Origin: a virus
Direction: 5' to 3' (one strand)
Length of the DNA: 64,000 nucleotides
Virus record (IMG/VR): IMGVR_UViG_3300044684_000278
Span: 62,001 to 126,000 of that record
Numbering within the stretch: the stretch's first letter is position 1; every line of letters begins with the position of its first letter. The position numbers and the translations under genes were made by a program. Shown here piece after piece: positions 47,862 to 56,171 of the stretch. Under the pieces are notes generated by a model. That model did not search any database, had not been told where the DNA came from, and saw nothing but the letters and a program-made list of their open reading frames with translations.

Positions 47862-49643
47862 ATGAGTGCAACTTATAACTGGACGTATCAACCAGGAAAG
47901 ACTAATCCTTATAGTATTACAATAAACAGTAGTGCAAATGATGTAATGCCATCTAATGCCTGTTATGTGGCCCTTTGGGGGAATGATTCTACTGGTAATG
48001 GAAGCAGAATGTTTCCCTATAGAACTATCTCTAAGGCAGTGGCACTCTGTAATACTGGTTCAATAGCTAATGGCTCTTATTGTATTATTGGGAATGGTGT
48101 TTATAGGGAAAGTATTCCAAGTTTTAATAATGGTAAATACTTGCATTTGGTGGGTGACGGTGATGTGAAGATAGATGGTTACACTTTGTCAGTTACAATA
48201 GCATTTGTAAGCCCTCAAGCGTATTGGTATAATTTAAAGATTTGGAATTTAACTATACAGCAAAACTCACAGAATTTTAACTTTACAGATTGTTCTTTCT
48301 TTGGCACGGCGTTGTCATCAAACAATGCTATGAGTTTTAATAGTTGTACGTTCAATAATTGTATCCTTAGAGATTATAATGGGGCTATGCCCAGCTTTAT
48401 TCTCTATGGAAATACATTTTACAAAACGTATATTAATCTTACTCAATATCCTATACTGACCAATACACAAAATAATATTTTCCATACATGTAATATTGAT
48501 TTTATCGGTGCGGCAACACAACAGTTTAATATGGATTTTGTGTTATTTTACCAATGCAATGTTAGATGCAGTACAACCGTTTCCATATCTACAGTGTATT
48601 ATCCAAATGCTACTCCAACTGGATACACTTATTGCAGTACTATTTCAACGTTAAAATCAACATTAGGGGCATATTTTACAGCTCAAACCTCTTTTTGCCC
48701 CTACAGCCAAATAACAGACCCATTATTTAATAACCTATCTTATTCTGATTTTTCATTGTCATTTAGTAGTCCTGCTAAAAATATGAGTTATCAGGGAGGC
48801 TATATAGGTGCAAAGTCAATCGCGTATGGCCTTAATCCTAAAGCTAATGCAGTTACTTCTGACTTTGAAAATGATACTGCTAATAACATTACTATTGCTG
48901 ATAATAGTATTACGTTTATTGATCCCACTCAGATTGGAACAATTATCACTAAGCCTATTGTAAACAGTGCGGCCAGGGAACTCCAGCGGTTTCCGGTATT
49001 TGGGACTAATGCTGACCGTAATGGGCAGTATGTTGATGCCACTGCAGATCAGGCTTCTGGAACACTATCTGCAGGAAATACATTAAATGCTGGCGTTCCT
49101 TATTCAGTTGAACAGGGGGCTATCACCTACAATGGTACGGTATACCAGCCTGGAGATAACTTTACCTCCCTGGAAAGTAGCCCTGGAACATTTACCACAA
49201 GTGCAGGAGGAGTTGTACGGGAAACTACTGAAGCAGCTGCACGGGAAAATATAGAAGTACGATTCAATGATGGGCAGAATCCTCAGATCACTGCCGGTGC
49301 TGCCTTAGAAGCATTGGGACGTTATTATGTGGTTTCAGGTTCCATCACTTACAATGGTACAACATATAATGCAGGTCAGGTATTTAAGGCAGACAACACG
49401 GGTACCAATACATTCAGCGGTGGTGGAGCTATACAACTGATCTTCCATGACAGCGATCCTTGGTACTACTTTGAGATTGGCACCAAACCACAGAGTAACA
49501 ATAATGGTAATGTTAGAACAGGGGCTATTGTCAAAGGTAATGGTGACCCCAATTTTGACCGAACTCCTGCAAACGTATTCAACATCAACCAGAAATTCAT
49601 TCAGATCCGCTATACCCTTCAACCTAATAACCTTGCTCCATAA
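47862..49643 (+). CDS. Beta-helix (pectate-lyase-like) virion protein
   Basis: 593 aa. YVALWGNDSTGNGSRMFPYR TISKAV and later KYLHLVGDGDVKIDGYTLSV are the opening of DUF1565-type parallel beta-helices; repeated Asn/Phe/Cys turns follow (FNFTDCSFFG, NSCTFNNCIL). The C-terminal third carries the module YNGTVYQPGDNF and YNGTTYNAGQVF. Base composition of the first ~1.1 kb is clearly more AT-rich than flanking fibre genes. Possible polysaccharide-binding or -degrading fibre tip, but no catalytic residues could be confirmed. Confidence 0.66.
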   Translation: MSATYNWTYQPGKTNPYSITINSSANDVMPSNACYVALWGNDSTGNGSRMFPYRTISKAVALCNTGSIANGSYCIIGNGVYRESIPSFNNGKYLHLVGDGDVKIDGYTLSVTIAFVSPQAYWYNLKIWNLTIQQNSQNFNFTDCSFFGTALSSNNAMSFNSCTFNNCILRDYNGAMPSFILYGNTFYKTYINLTQYPILTNTQNNIFHTCNIDFIGAATQQFNMDFVLFYQCNVRCSTTVSISTVYYPNATPTGYTYCSTISTLKSTLGAYFTAQTSFCPYSQITDPLFNNLSYSDFSLSFSSPAKNMSYQGGYIGAKSIAYGLNPKANAVTSDFENDTANNITIADNSITFIDPTQIGTIITKPIVNSAARELQRFPVFGTNADRNGQYVDATADQASGTLSAGNTLNAGVPYSVEQGAITYNGTVYQPGDNFTSLESSPGTFTTSAGGVVRETTEAAARENIEVRFNDGQNPQITAGAALEALGRYYVVSGSITYNGTTYNAGQVFKADNTGTNTFSGGGAIQLIFHDSDPWYYFEIGTKPQSNNNGNVRTGAIVKGNGDPNFDRTPANVFNINQKFIQIRYTLQPNNLAP

Positions 49644-50026
49644 TGGCTTATACAATAACATCAGGTCAGGTACAGCCAGGAGTGTTGTATCTGGTTAATG
49701 GGCAGCAATCCGTTGTTTACAATGGTACAACATATGCTTCAGGGACTACCTTCCGTGGAGTAACAGGGACTTCTTCATTTACCTATACAGGTACTGGTAC
49801 CCAAAGTGTGACTGAGGTGCTGGAGCTTTATGCTGCGGCCATCAGTTTTGTTGAGAACGCCCTGGACCTTCCCCACTTTAATGTCACTACTCAGCTGAAT
49901 TCCTTTGGTGTGGAGTTTGTCCAAAACAAAGGTGATATGAAAACAACTGATACTACACAAATCAACTGTTTCTCTGTGGAAGTGATGGATTATCCATACT
50001 TGTTAACACCCATTTACAGACGCTAA
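49643..50026 (+). CDS. Small protein with YNGTTY module
   Basis: 127 aa, starts within the previous stop (TAATG). GVLYLVNGQQSVVYNGTTYA SGTTFRG is a third copy of the module found twice in the preceding gene; the C-terminal half (ISFVENALDLPHFNVTTQLN) is a different domain. Probably a partner of the beta-helix protein. Confidence 0.66.
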   Translation: MAYTITSGQVQPGVLYLVNGQQSVVYNGTTYASGTTFRGVTGTSSFTYTGTGTQSVTEVLELYAAAISFVENALDLPHFNVTTQLNSFGVEFVQNKGDMKTTDTTQINCFSVEVMDYPYLLTPIYRR

Positions 50027-50050
50027 GTGGTTTGTTATTCTGATCCAAAA

Positions 50051-50084
50051 AGATTATATTATAATGTAGGGAGCTTCCTACATT
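50051..50084 (+). promoter_or_regulatory. Promoter element with perfect dyad
   Basis: AGATTATATTATAATGTAGG followed by GAGCTTCCTACATT; AATGTAGG (50063-50070) and CCTACATT (50077-50084) are an exact inverted repeat overlapping the start-proximal end of the promoter motif. Hairpin or operator. Lies 19 bp before the gene at 50103. Confidence 0.6.
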
Positions 50085-50102
50085 AACCAACATGAGTCCC
50101 TT

Positions 50103-50297
50103 ATGAATTCAATAACCCTTAACCAGGAGGAGCTGCAGGCTCTGAACCAGTTTATTAATGAAATACCTACCAAGTATGGTATCTTCCTGATTAATACACT
50201 AAATAGTGCAGCCAGGCGTAATGAGCAGGAAAAACAGGTAGCTGACGATGCTGCCAAGACTGTTGCTCCGCCTTCTGCAGAGCAGGCTACAGCCTAA
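50103..50297 (+). CDS. Hypothetical 64-aa protein
   Basis: MNSITLNQEELQALNQFINE IPTKYGIFLINTLNSAARRN, helical, with a disordered acidic/Ala tail. Leads the virion-protein transcript; unknown family. Confidence 0.62.
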   Translation: MNSITLNQEELQALNQFINEIPTKYGIFLINTLNSAARRNEQEKQVADDAAKTVAPPSAEQATA

Positions 50298-50314
50298 TCC
50301 ATCCCCTAAATAAA

Positions 50315-51544
50315 ATGATTCCAACCCGTTCCAATCTCCCTGAAAGGGGGTGTTCTCCGGTATCCTCTAACTGTGTCACATGGCAGGGCCCATGCCTTAC
50401 CTGTATTGGAGTCAATACGGGGGACAGTGTCTCTGATGTGGTAGCAGCCCTTGCCCAGCAGGTTTGCGAACTGCTGGATACGCTAAACATCACGGATCTG
50501 GATTTCAAGTGCCTGGTGGACAGTTCCCTGACCACTGGTGCTCCATCCAAGAACCTTTCTACTGCTATCACCCTTCTGATCAATAAAGTCTGCTCCCTGG
50601 AGGATGCCATTGGTGCCCTTGGAGGCAGTACGGCTACTCCTGCAGAAGTCAATGTAAACATTGCATCCTGCTTCCAGGTTACAGATACCAATGGAGATAC
50701 AGTAACCACACTTGGTATCTCTGATTACGTTAAAGCCATTGGTAACAAAGTATGTTCCCTGGCTTCCACTGTAACCGCACAGGGTAACACACTGACCAAC
50801 CATGAAGGAAGGCTCTCCACCCTGGAAAATAAAGAGAGCAGCACCACACTCCCCACCGTTGCTCCAGGATGTCTGGCTACCAGTTCCACTCCCATCGCAC
50901 TGGATAGTGCTGTGGAGGAACTGATCACCCAGTTCTGTGCCCTGCAGACAGCTACCGGAAAAGGTGCTGACCTGTTGGGTGCCGTATCAAAGCAGTGCGC
51001 TAACATAAACTCAGATACCCAGCTCTCCGGATCCGGGAACATGAGTGCTATCAGTGGCTGGAAATCTGCCCCCGCAACGGTTGCGGATTCCCTGAATAAT
51101 ATGTGGCTGGCTATCTGTGACATACGTGGTGCTGTAAAAAGCGTGATGACCTGCTGCAAGAAAACCTGTGCAGATGTGATTGTGAGCTTCGTTGCTAATA
51201 TCACAGACAATGGTGCCACCCTGAAATTATTTTTCTCCGGTTATACTTTTATTCCGGATGGATTCTCAGACTGTTCTGTAAATGGGGCCAAACTAACTAT
51301 TACTGATGGTCTTGGTGGAAGCTATACCACGTATATAAAACTTGCTACTGCTGCTGCATCTACTGATCCGATAAGTATCAATGTTGCTTCTACACCATTA
51401 AGTCCTACCGGTAACTATAGCCTGACTTTAGACAGCTGCTTAACCGATGGTACGCTCACCTGTAATAAATCTGTAGTTGTATCGGTTACTGGTACTGCCC
51501 TAAGTTGTAATGCTCCTTCTAATGTAACTGCCACTCTTGCATAA
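50315..51544 (+). CDS. Virion fibre-type structural protein (crAss-like)
   Basis: 409 aa. SNLPERGCSPVSSNCVTWQG PCLTCIG, VNVNIASCFQVTDTNGDTVT, NTLTNHEGRLSTLENK and MSAISGWKSAPATVADSLNN are familiar from head/tail fibre proteins conserved in crAss-like phages: Cys-rich knot, coiled coil, then a beta-rich tip (VIVSFVANITDNGATLKLFF). Probably forms virion fibres. Confidence 0.75.
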   Translation: MIPTRSNLPERGCSPVSSNCVTWQGPCLTCIGVNTGDSVSDVVAALAQQVCELLDTLNITDLDFKCLVDSSLTTGAPSKNLSTAITLLINKVCSLEDAIGALGGSTATPAEVNVNIASCFQVTDTNGDTVTTLGISDYVKAIGNKVCSLASTVTAQGNTLTNHEGRLSTLENKESSTTLPTVAPGCLATSSTPIALDSAVEELITQFCALQTATGKGADLLGAVSKQCANINSDTQLSGSGNMSAISGWKSAPATVADSLNNMWLAICDIRGAVKSVMTCCKKTCADVIVSFVANITDNGATLKLFFSGYTFIPDGFSDCSVNGAKLTITDGLGGSYTTYIKLATAAASTDPISINVASTPLSPTGNYSLTLDSCLTDGTLTCNKSVVVSVTGTALSCNAPSNVTATLA

Positions 51545-51546
51545 CA

Positions 51547-52062
51547 ATGTTTAAAAGAAATATCTATTACGACTATTCAGCCGGAGGATCCGGAGGTTCA
51601 ACAGGCCCTGTTGTAAGCACGATCACACCTGCTCTGGCAGGTGCAGGTGCCCTGGTATTGATTACTGGTTCAGGATTTACAGGAGCTACTGCCATCACTT
51701 TGGGTGGTATTCCGGTGGCTTCCTTCATGGTCATCAGTGATACACAGATCTCTGCTATCGTGGGGCATGGTGCTTCCGGTAGCGTGAGCATTACTACTCC
51801 ATCAGGAACTGGTCTAATGGCAGGTTTTACATTCTCACCAGTAGCCAACTGTTCCGGATGCAATACTACACCACTGGTGAATGTCTGTGCTGACCCTGAA
51901 TACTGTGAAGAACTATATGCTGATAAATGTATCAACCATACAGGTAATCTGACCAATCTTGGTGTCACAGGCAGTGCCCGTCTGGATGCAATCCTCCAGG
52001 CCATTGATGGTGCTATCGGGAACTTGAATAGTCTTGTAAATACAACTACACCCTCCCGTTAA
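51547..52062 (+). CDS. IPT/TIG-domain virion protein
   Basis: 171 aa. VVSTITPALAGAGALVLITG SGFTGATAITLGG and SVSITTPSGTGLM are the hallmarks of an IPT/TIG Ig-like domain. The C-terminal part has cysteines (CSGCNTT, CADPEYC) and an LGV..SARLDAILQAIDG helix resembling the fibre proteins. Probably displayed on the virion. Confidence 0.72.
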   Translation: MFKRNIYYDYSAGGSGGSTGPVVSTITPALAGAGALVLITGSGFTGATAITLGGIPVASFMVISDTQISAIVGHGASGSVSITTPSGTGLMAGFTFSPVANCSGCNTTPLVNVCADPEYCEELYADKCINHTGNLTNLGVTGSARLDAILQAIDGAIGNLNSLVNTTTPSR

Positions 52063-52064
52063 TC

Positions 52065-52490
52065 ATGGCTACCTTAACCGTATCCTTTATACCTCCCAAT
52101 CCTGTGCCTGCCAATGGTTTTATTGTAAAATACCGTAAAGTAGGTGACAGCACCTACACTAGGGTTTTGCCCAATCCAACTACAGCTCCCGTGTTTATTA
52201 CCGTAGCGGATAGTTCGGTGAGTTATGAAGGCATTGTACAAAGTGATTGTGGCAGTGGCTTTACCTGCCCTGAGATTAGTTTTACCATTGCCCCTACCTG
52301 TAATGGTATTAATAGGAAGTTGGTTGGAGGCATCTGTGAGATCGGTATAAAAACCTATATAGGCAGTACTGCTAATACCTCAGGTGGTTATAGCTGTAGT
52401 TACTACTACGTTTTCAGTGATGGAAGCCATACCAACTCATATATTGAATCCAATCCAGCACCTTGTACGCTGGGTGCTGTAGTAGCTTAA
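52065..52490 (+). CDS. Fibronectin-III-like display protein
   Basis: 141 aa. MATLTVSFIPPNPVPANGFI VKYRKVGDSTYTRV with YEGIVQSDC is an FN3 sheet. The second half (GGICEIGIKTYIGSTANTSG) is another small beta domain. The N-terminus is paralogous to the gene at 53051-53878. Confidence 0.7.
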   Translation: MATLTVSFIPPNPVPANGFIVKYRKVGDSTYTRVLPNPTTAPVFITVADSSVSYEGIVQSDCGSGFTCPEISFTIAPTCNGINRKLVGGICEIGIKTYIGSTANTSGGYSCSYYYVFSDGSHTNSYIESNPAPCTLGAVVA

Positions 52491-52493
52491 GAT

Positions 52494-53048
52494 ATGTCTA
52501 ATCCTATTGCAACCATTAACTGGACACCAGCAACCAATGGGAACTGCATCTCCCAGGAGATTGATTACAAAAAACAATCAGACAGTGCCTGGATAGCAGC
52601 AGGATCAGTAAGCCCCACAACAAATACATACAGTATCCCAGGACTGGAAAGCAATGTCTTCTATGACATCCGAATTCTGAGTAACTGCACGGTGGGAGGA
52701 CCTTCCCCCAGTACGGTTTTCACAGTGATTTCCATGTACTGCCCGGTAGTTACCCTATCGGCCACAGATACTGCAGTGAACTATTCCTTTCCCAATCCAG
52801 GAGAAAGTATTACTTCAGTGCATATAGAACTACTGGATAGCAGTAATGGGATCATTTCTTTTCAGAATCCTGCATTAAGCTCCACTATATCCGGAAGTTT
52901 TACAGGACTTAACCAGGGCACAGCTTACCAGATCAGATTAAGTATCAATGCCGGTACAACACTGAAGATCTGTCCTATTCAAAGTATAACAACCACCATA
53001 CCTGTCTGTGATCCGGTGACTAACCTCACAGCAGCCCTATCATCATAA
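52494..53048 (+). CDS. Fibronectin-III-like display protein
   Basis: 184 aa. IATINWTPATNGNCISQEID YKKQ ... YSIPGLESNVFYDIRILSNC is an FN3 domain; a second similar sheet follows (VNYSFPNPGESITSVHIELL, GTAYQIRLSINAG). Ends VTNLTAALSS. Confidence 0.7.
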   Translation: MSNPIATINWTPATNGNCISQEIDYKKQSDSAWIAAGSVSPTTNTYSIPGLESNVFYDIRILSNCTVGGPSPSTVFTVISMYCPVVTLSATDTAVNYSFPNPGESITSVHIELLDSSNGIISFQNPALSSTISGSFTGLNQGTAYQIRLSINAGTTLKICPIQSITTTIPVCDPVTNLTAALSS

Positions 53049-53050
53049 CA

Positions 53051-53878
53051 ATGGCCAATCTAACCATATCATTTACCGCTCCTGCCGTACCCCCTGCAGA
53101 TGGATATATTGTACAATATCGTGCAGTGGGAGATGCTTCTTATACTACGGTCAATCCTAATCCTACTTCCAGTCCTGTTGTAATTTCAGGGGTAGATACT
53201 TCAAAAGCCTATGAGGGCAGTGTTCAATGTGAATGTACTCCCACCAATAAAAGCACCATAGCTACCTTTAATGTTGGCGCATTGGCTGTACTGGATCCAT
53301 TTGACTATATGGTCATCCGTTATAAAAACAATAATGGTGGTACTGATATGGATACTGGTACCGGTTTTGTAACTACCGGAACAGACCAGGATATTGACTA
53401 TACTGCCAATACCAACTGGGTGGGTTATAGCAAACCAGCTACTACACCTTATCTGAACTGGGGGGGAGATAATACTTCAGGTGGAGGTGTTGAGGCCATC
53501 CTGGTCAACTTCAAGCAATTTATAGCAGATCATGGAAGTCTACCTTCTGTGATCAAAATAAGACTCCATTCCTGGTGGTACTCTACTATGACATCAGGAA
53601 GTATTACCCTGGAATTACAGACCTGGAAAGACGGCACAGCCCCTGTTGCCAATCCATCTGCCTATGATTTTACCAAGACAGATGGTACCCAGGTAGATTT
53701 AATTGATGTACCTATTACGGTAAACTGTGTCCGTGGAAGTGCCGCTACTGCTATTGGATGTCTTGAAAAAGTAGCTGAGGTTGTTTATGATACATCTACA
53801 AAATCAGCATCCCTTGTCACCATCACAGGTGGATGTACCTGCTCAGGATCTACCTCAGGAGGAACTGCAAACCCTTAA
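53051..53878 (+). CDS. Fibronectin-III-like display protein with C-terminal domain
   Basis: 275 aa. N-terminal FN3 (MANLTISFTAPAVPPADGYI VQYR, YEGSVQCEC) duplicates that of 52065-52490. The larger C-terminal domain (LNWGGDNTSGGGVEAILVNF, SGSITLELQTWKDG) is beta-rich and unrecognised; ends with a CTCSGSTSGG tail. Last of the display cluster, followed by a hairpin terminator. Confidence 0.7.
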   Translation: MANLTISFTAPAVPPADGYIVQYRAVGDASYTTVNPNPTSSPVVISGVDTSKAYEGSVQCECTPTNKSTIATFNVGALAVLDPFDYMVIRYKNNNGGTDMDTGTGFVTTGTDQDIDYTANTNWVGYSKPATTPYLNWGGDNTSGGGVEAILVNFKQFIADHGSLPSVIKIRLHSWWYSTMTSGSITLELQTWKDGTAPVANPSAYDFTKTDGTQVDLIDVPITVNCVRGSAATAIGCLEKVAEVVYDTSTKSASLVTITGGCTCSGSTSGGTANP

Positions 53879-53922
53879 AAAATTAGTTCTGTGTTTTGTT
53901 GGTTTTATACAGAACCCCAAGT

Positions 53923-53950
53923 ACCCCGGTAGAGCGAGTCTCCGGGGTTA
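53923..53950 (+). terminator. Terminator hairpin
   Basis: ACCCCGG-N12-CCGGGGT, weak T-content after it (TACTTATTTATG). A second hairpin GTTCTGT/ACAGAAC lies just upstream. Confidence 0.55.
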
Positions 53951-53997
53951 CTTATTTATGTCTACAACATGTCCATAACTTCTACAGAAAAACCGTG

Positions 53998-54025
53998 ATT
54001 TTAGAGAGTAAATTTGTAGAATAAG
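53998..54025 (+). promoter_or_regulatory. Promoter-like element with TGTAGAATAAG
   Basis: AGAGAGTAAATTTGTAGAAT AAG, a looser match to the recurrent element, 27 bp before the gene at 54052. TTCTACAG at 53980 and TGTAGAA at 54015 form a spaced dyad. Confidence 0.5.
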
Positions 54026-54051
54026 AAAGCATACACTAACCCCTTACCCTA

Positions 54052-55368
54052 ATGAATTTGATCAACCTTGTCTATGACTCCCTGAAGTGGAAGAAGTCAG
54101 ATGAGTTCTGTGCAGCCAAGCTGGACATTACCCTGGAAAAATACAGGAATGTAAAAGACCAGATCCGCCTGGTGAAGGAGATCTTCCAGGATGACCTGGA
54201 TGATGTGCTGAAGGATCTCATCCAAAAGAAGATCCAGGAGCAGGAAGATGAGCGTACCCTGATTGAAGAGTCCGTGCGTACCCTCCAGGAAAGAGGTGTT
54301 GTCCTCAACAAAGAACCCAAGGTCATAGAAAGTAAGCATAACCTGGATGATGGTACTGCTGAACTGAAGGCCATCTCTTTTACCGAACCAAAGAGTGCTG
54401 AGGAGATTGAGAAGATCCTAAAGATTGACAAGAGCAAGTGGAAGCTTGCCACCTACTGGAATAAAGAACATAAGGGCTACTGGCTGGTATCGGCCATGGT
54501 CACCCAGAAAAAACCCGAACCGGTTGACATCCTCCGTACCGCCCTGGAGGATCTGCAGCTGAAGTACACCCCTGTAACAGAAAATCACATCAATAAAAAG
54601 TTCACGGATAATACCTGTGCGGTCCTGTCCCTTCAGGACATCCACGTAGGAAAAGAAGTGATCGAGCATGGCGGATCCATTGAAGCCTCTGTAAAGACCT
54701 GCATCCAGCAGCTGATCTATAAATCCTACCATTCCTTCTGCCTGGACAAGATCATCTTTGTGCTGGGTGGGGACCTGGTCAACATGGATACCTGGCTGGG
54801 CACCACTACTTCAGGCACTCCTGTTGCCAACAGCATGGGAGCTTATGAAGCCTTCCAGCTGGCCTTCGAGCTGATGTTCTGGAGTGTGAACTTCTTAAAG
54901 CAGTTCTGTAATGAACTGGAAGTGGTATACATCCCAGGTAATCACTCAAGACTTACGGAGGCACACATTGCCTATGCCCTTTCCCGGCAGATCACTGATC
55001 CCCATATCACCTGGAACATTGGCTATGCCACCCGTAAGGCCATCCAGTATGGTAATTCCATGATCTGTCTGGAGCATGGGGACTTTGATACCCGCAAATC
55101 CTTTGCAGCCTTTGCCACTGAATTCCCGGAAATGTGGGGAAAGACCAAGTACCGGGTGGTTTACACAGGTCACTACCACAAGGAAAAGAAGATTGAATAC
55201 CTCACCACGGATGAACTCAACGGGTTAACCGTTAAAGTCCTTCCTTCCCTGTGCAGGAAAGACCGTTACCATGATGATCATAAATGGTTTGGCAACAAGC
55301 GTGGTGGTATCATTGAACTGCATAATGAGACCAAGGGCCCTGTGGGTCAGTTTTCTTACTATGAATAA
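54052..55368 (+). CDS. Calcineurin-like metallophosphoesterase
   Basis: 438 aa. After an HTH-like, charged N-terminal region come the metal-ligand motifs in order: QDIHVG (D196, H198), GGDLV (D241), GNH (N297, H298), LEHGD and GHYH (H374, H376). These define the calcineurin-like phosphoesterase superfamily. Substrate unknown: could be DNA, nucleotide or phosphoprotein. It lies between virion genes with its own promoter-like element. crAss-like relatives are likely. Confidence 0.85.
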   Translation: MNLINLVYDSLKWKKSDEFCAAKLDITLEKYRNVKDQIRLVKEIFQDDLDDVLKDLIQKKIQEQEDERTLIEESVRTLQERGVVLNKEPKVIESKHNLDDGTAELKAISFTEPKSAEEIEKILKIDKSKWKLATYWNKEHKGYWLVSAMVTQKKPEPVDILRTALEDLQLKYTPVTENHINKKFTDNTCAVLSLQDIHVGKEVIEHGGSIEASVKTCIQQLIYKSYHSFCLDKIIFVLGGDLVNMDTWLGTTTSGTPVANSMGAYEAFQLAFELMFWSVNFLKQFCNELEVVYIPGNHSRLTEAHIAYALSRQITDPHITWNIGYATRKAIQYGNSMICLEHGDFDTRKSFAAFATEFPEMWGKTKYRVVYTGHYHKEKKIEYLTTDELNGLTVKVLPSLCRKDRYHDDHKWFGNKRGGIIELHNETKGPVGQFSYYE

Positions 55369-55528
55369 ATTCTCACAACTCAATCACAAAGAAATATATC
55401 ACCATATACAGAAGTACGGAGTCAACAGTGCCTGCAGAAGATTCAACATCATGAGAGATGATGCCCTGATCATCTGCAGGACTTTTGTCCCGGTTACGGA
55501 TGTTCGTAAACCCCTGAGGTTTAGTTAG
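55361..55528 (+). CDS. 55-aa HTH-like protein
   Basis: ATG 55361 (8-nt overlap with the phosphoesterase gene) to TAG 55526-55528. NHKEIYHHIQKYGVNSACRR FNIMRDDALIICR looks like a small helix-turn-helix. Likely co-translated with the phosphoesterase. Confidence 0.58.
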   Translation: MNKFSQLNHKEIYHHIQKYGVNSACRRFNIMRDDALIICRTFVPVTDVRKPLRFS

Positions 55529-55540
55529 GAAACCTATAAG

Positions 55541-55567
55541 ATTTTTTGTAAATTATAATGTAGCATC
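55541..55567 (+). promoter_or_regulatory. Promoter-like element
   Basis: TTTTTTGTAAATTATAATGT AGCATCC, 6 bp before the gene at 55573; shares ATTATAATGTAG with the element at 50051. Confidence 0.5.
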
Positions 55568-55572
55568 CGTAG

Positions 55573-56157
55573 ATGAAGCCCTTTAAAGCACCAGATCTCT
55601 CTGCTCCCCGTTATCGTCCCAAAAAGCTGAATCTACTCAATAATGAGTTCTGTGAACGGTTCAGGGAAAAGTATCCCAAGTACAAGCACCTCAGTAACCA
55701 GCAGATCAAAGAAGTGGTGAAAGCAGTGAATGGTGCCATGTGGCAGGAAGTTATTTCTTCCCGTGACGGCATTGAGCTACCGGAGCAGCTGGGATTTATT
55801 TTTATCGGGACATGTCCCCGCAAGCACGGGGAGAACACGGACTATAAGAAGTCCAGGGTCTACGGAGTAAAGACACAGAACAAGAACTGGGAATCTGACC
55901 AGTACGTGGCCAAGATCTTCTACACGAATTTTGAGACCAAGTATCACTTTAGATTTCATGAGCTCTGGGGATTTACAGCGGTAAGGGACTTCAAGAGGAC
56001 CGTGGCCAGCACCTATCCGGAGCAGTGGAAACAATACGTGATGGTGGACAACCTGGTAAAGGTATCCCGCATATTCCGCAAGCAAGTCTACAAAGAACAC
56101 ATACAGAAAGAGACCCTACTGAGGCTGGAAGACTATGATGAGTTTGACCTCAGCTAA
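55573..56157 (+). CDS. Conserved crAss-like structural protein
   Basis: 194 aa, basic. LNLLNNEFCERFREKYPKYK HLSNQQIKEVVKAVNGAMWQ then a beta-rich core (LPEQLGFIFIGTCPRKHG, YHFRFHELWGF) and a helical end. This is the first gene of the ring-muzzle block; a virion or packaging role is likely from its place. Confidence 0.7.
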   Translation: MKPFKAPDLSAPRYRPKKLNLLNNEFCERFREKYPKYKHLSNQQIKEVVKAVNGAMWQEVISSRDGIELPEQLGFIFIGTCPRKHGENTDYKKSRVYGVKTQNKNWESDQYVAKIFYTNFETKYHFRFHELWGFTAVRDFKRTVASTYPEQWKQYVMVDNLVKVSRIFRKQVYKEHIQKETLLRLEDYDEFDLS

Positions 56158-56171
56158 CCTACCTAAACCCT

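Noticed and set aside
39003-50026. Contractile-tail (sheath, tube, baseplate) module
   Set aside because: No sheath, tape-measure or baseplate-like protein is visible; ring and muzzle-type proteins point to a short-tailed crAss-like virion.
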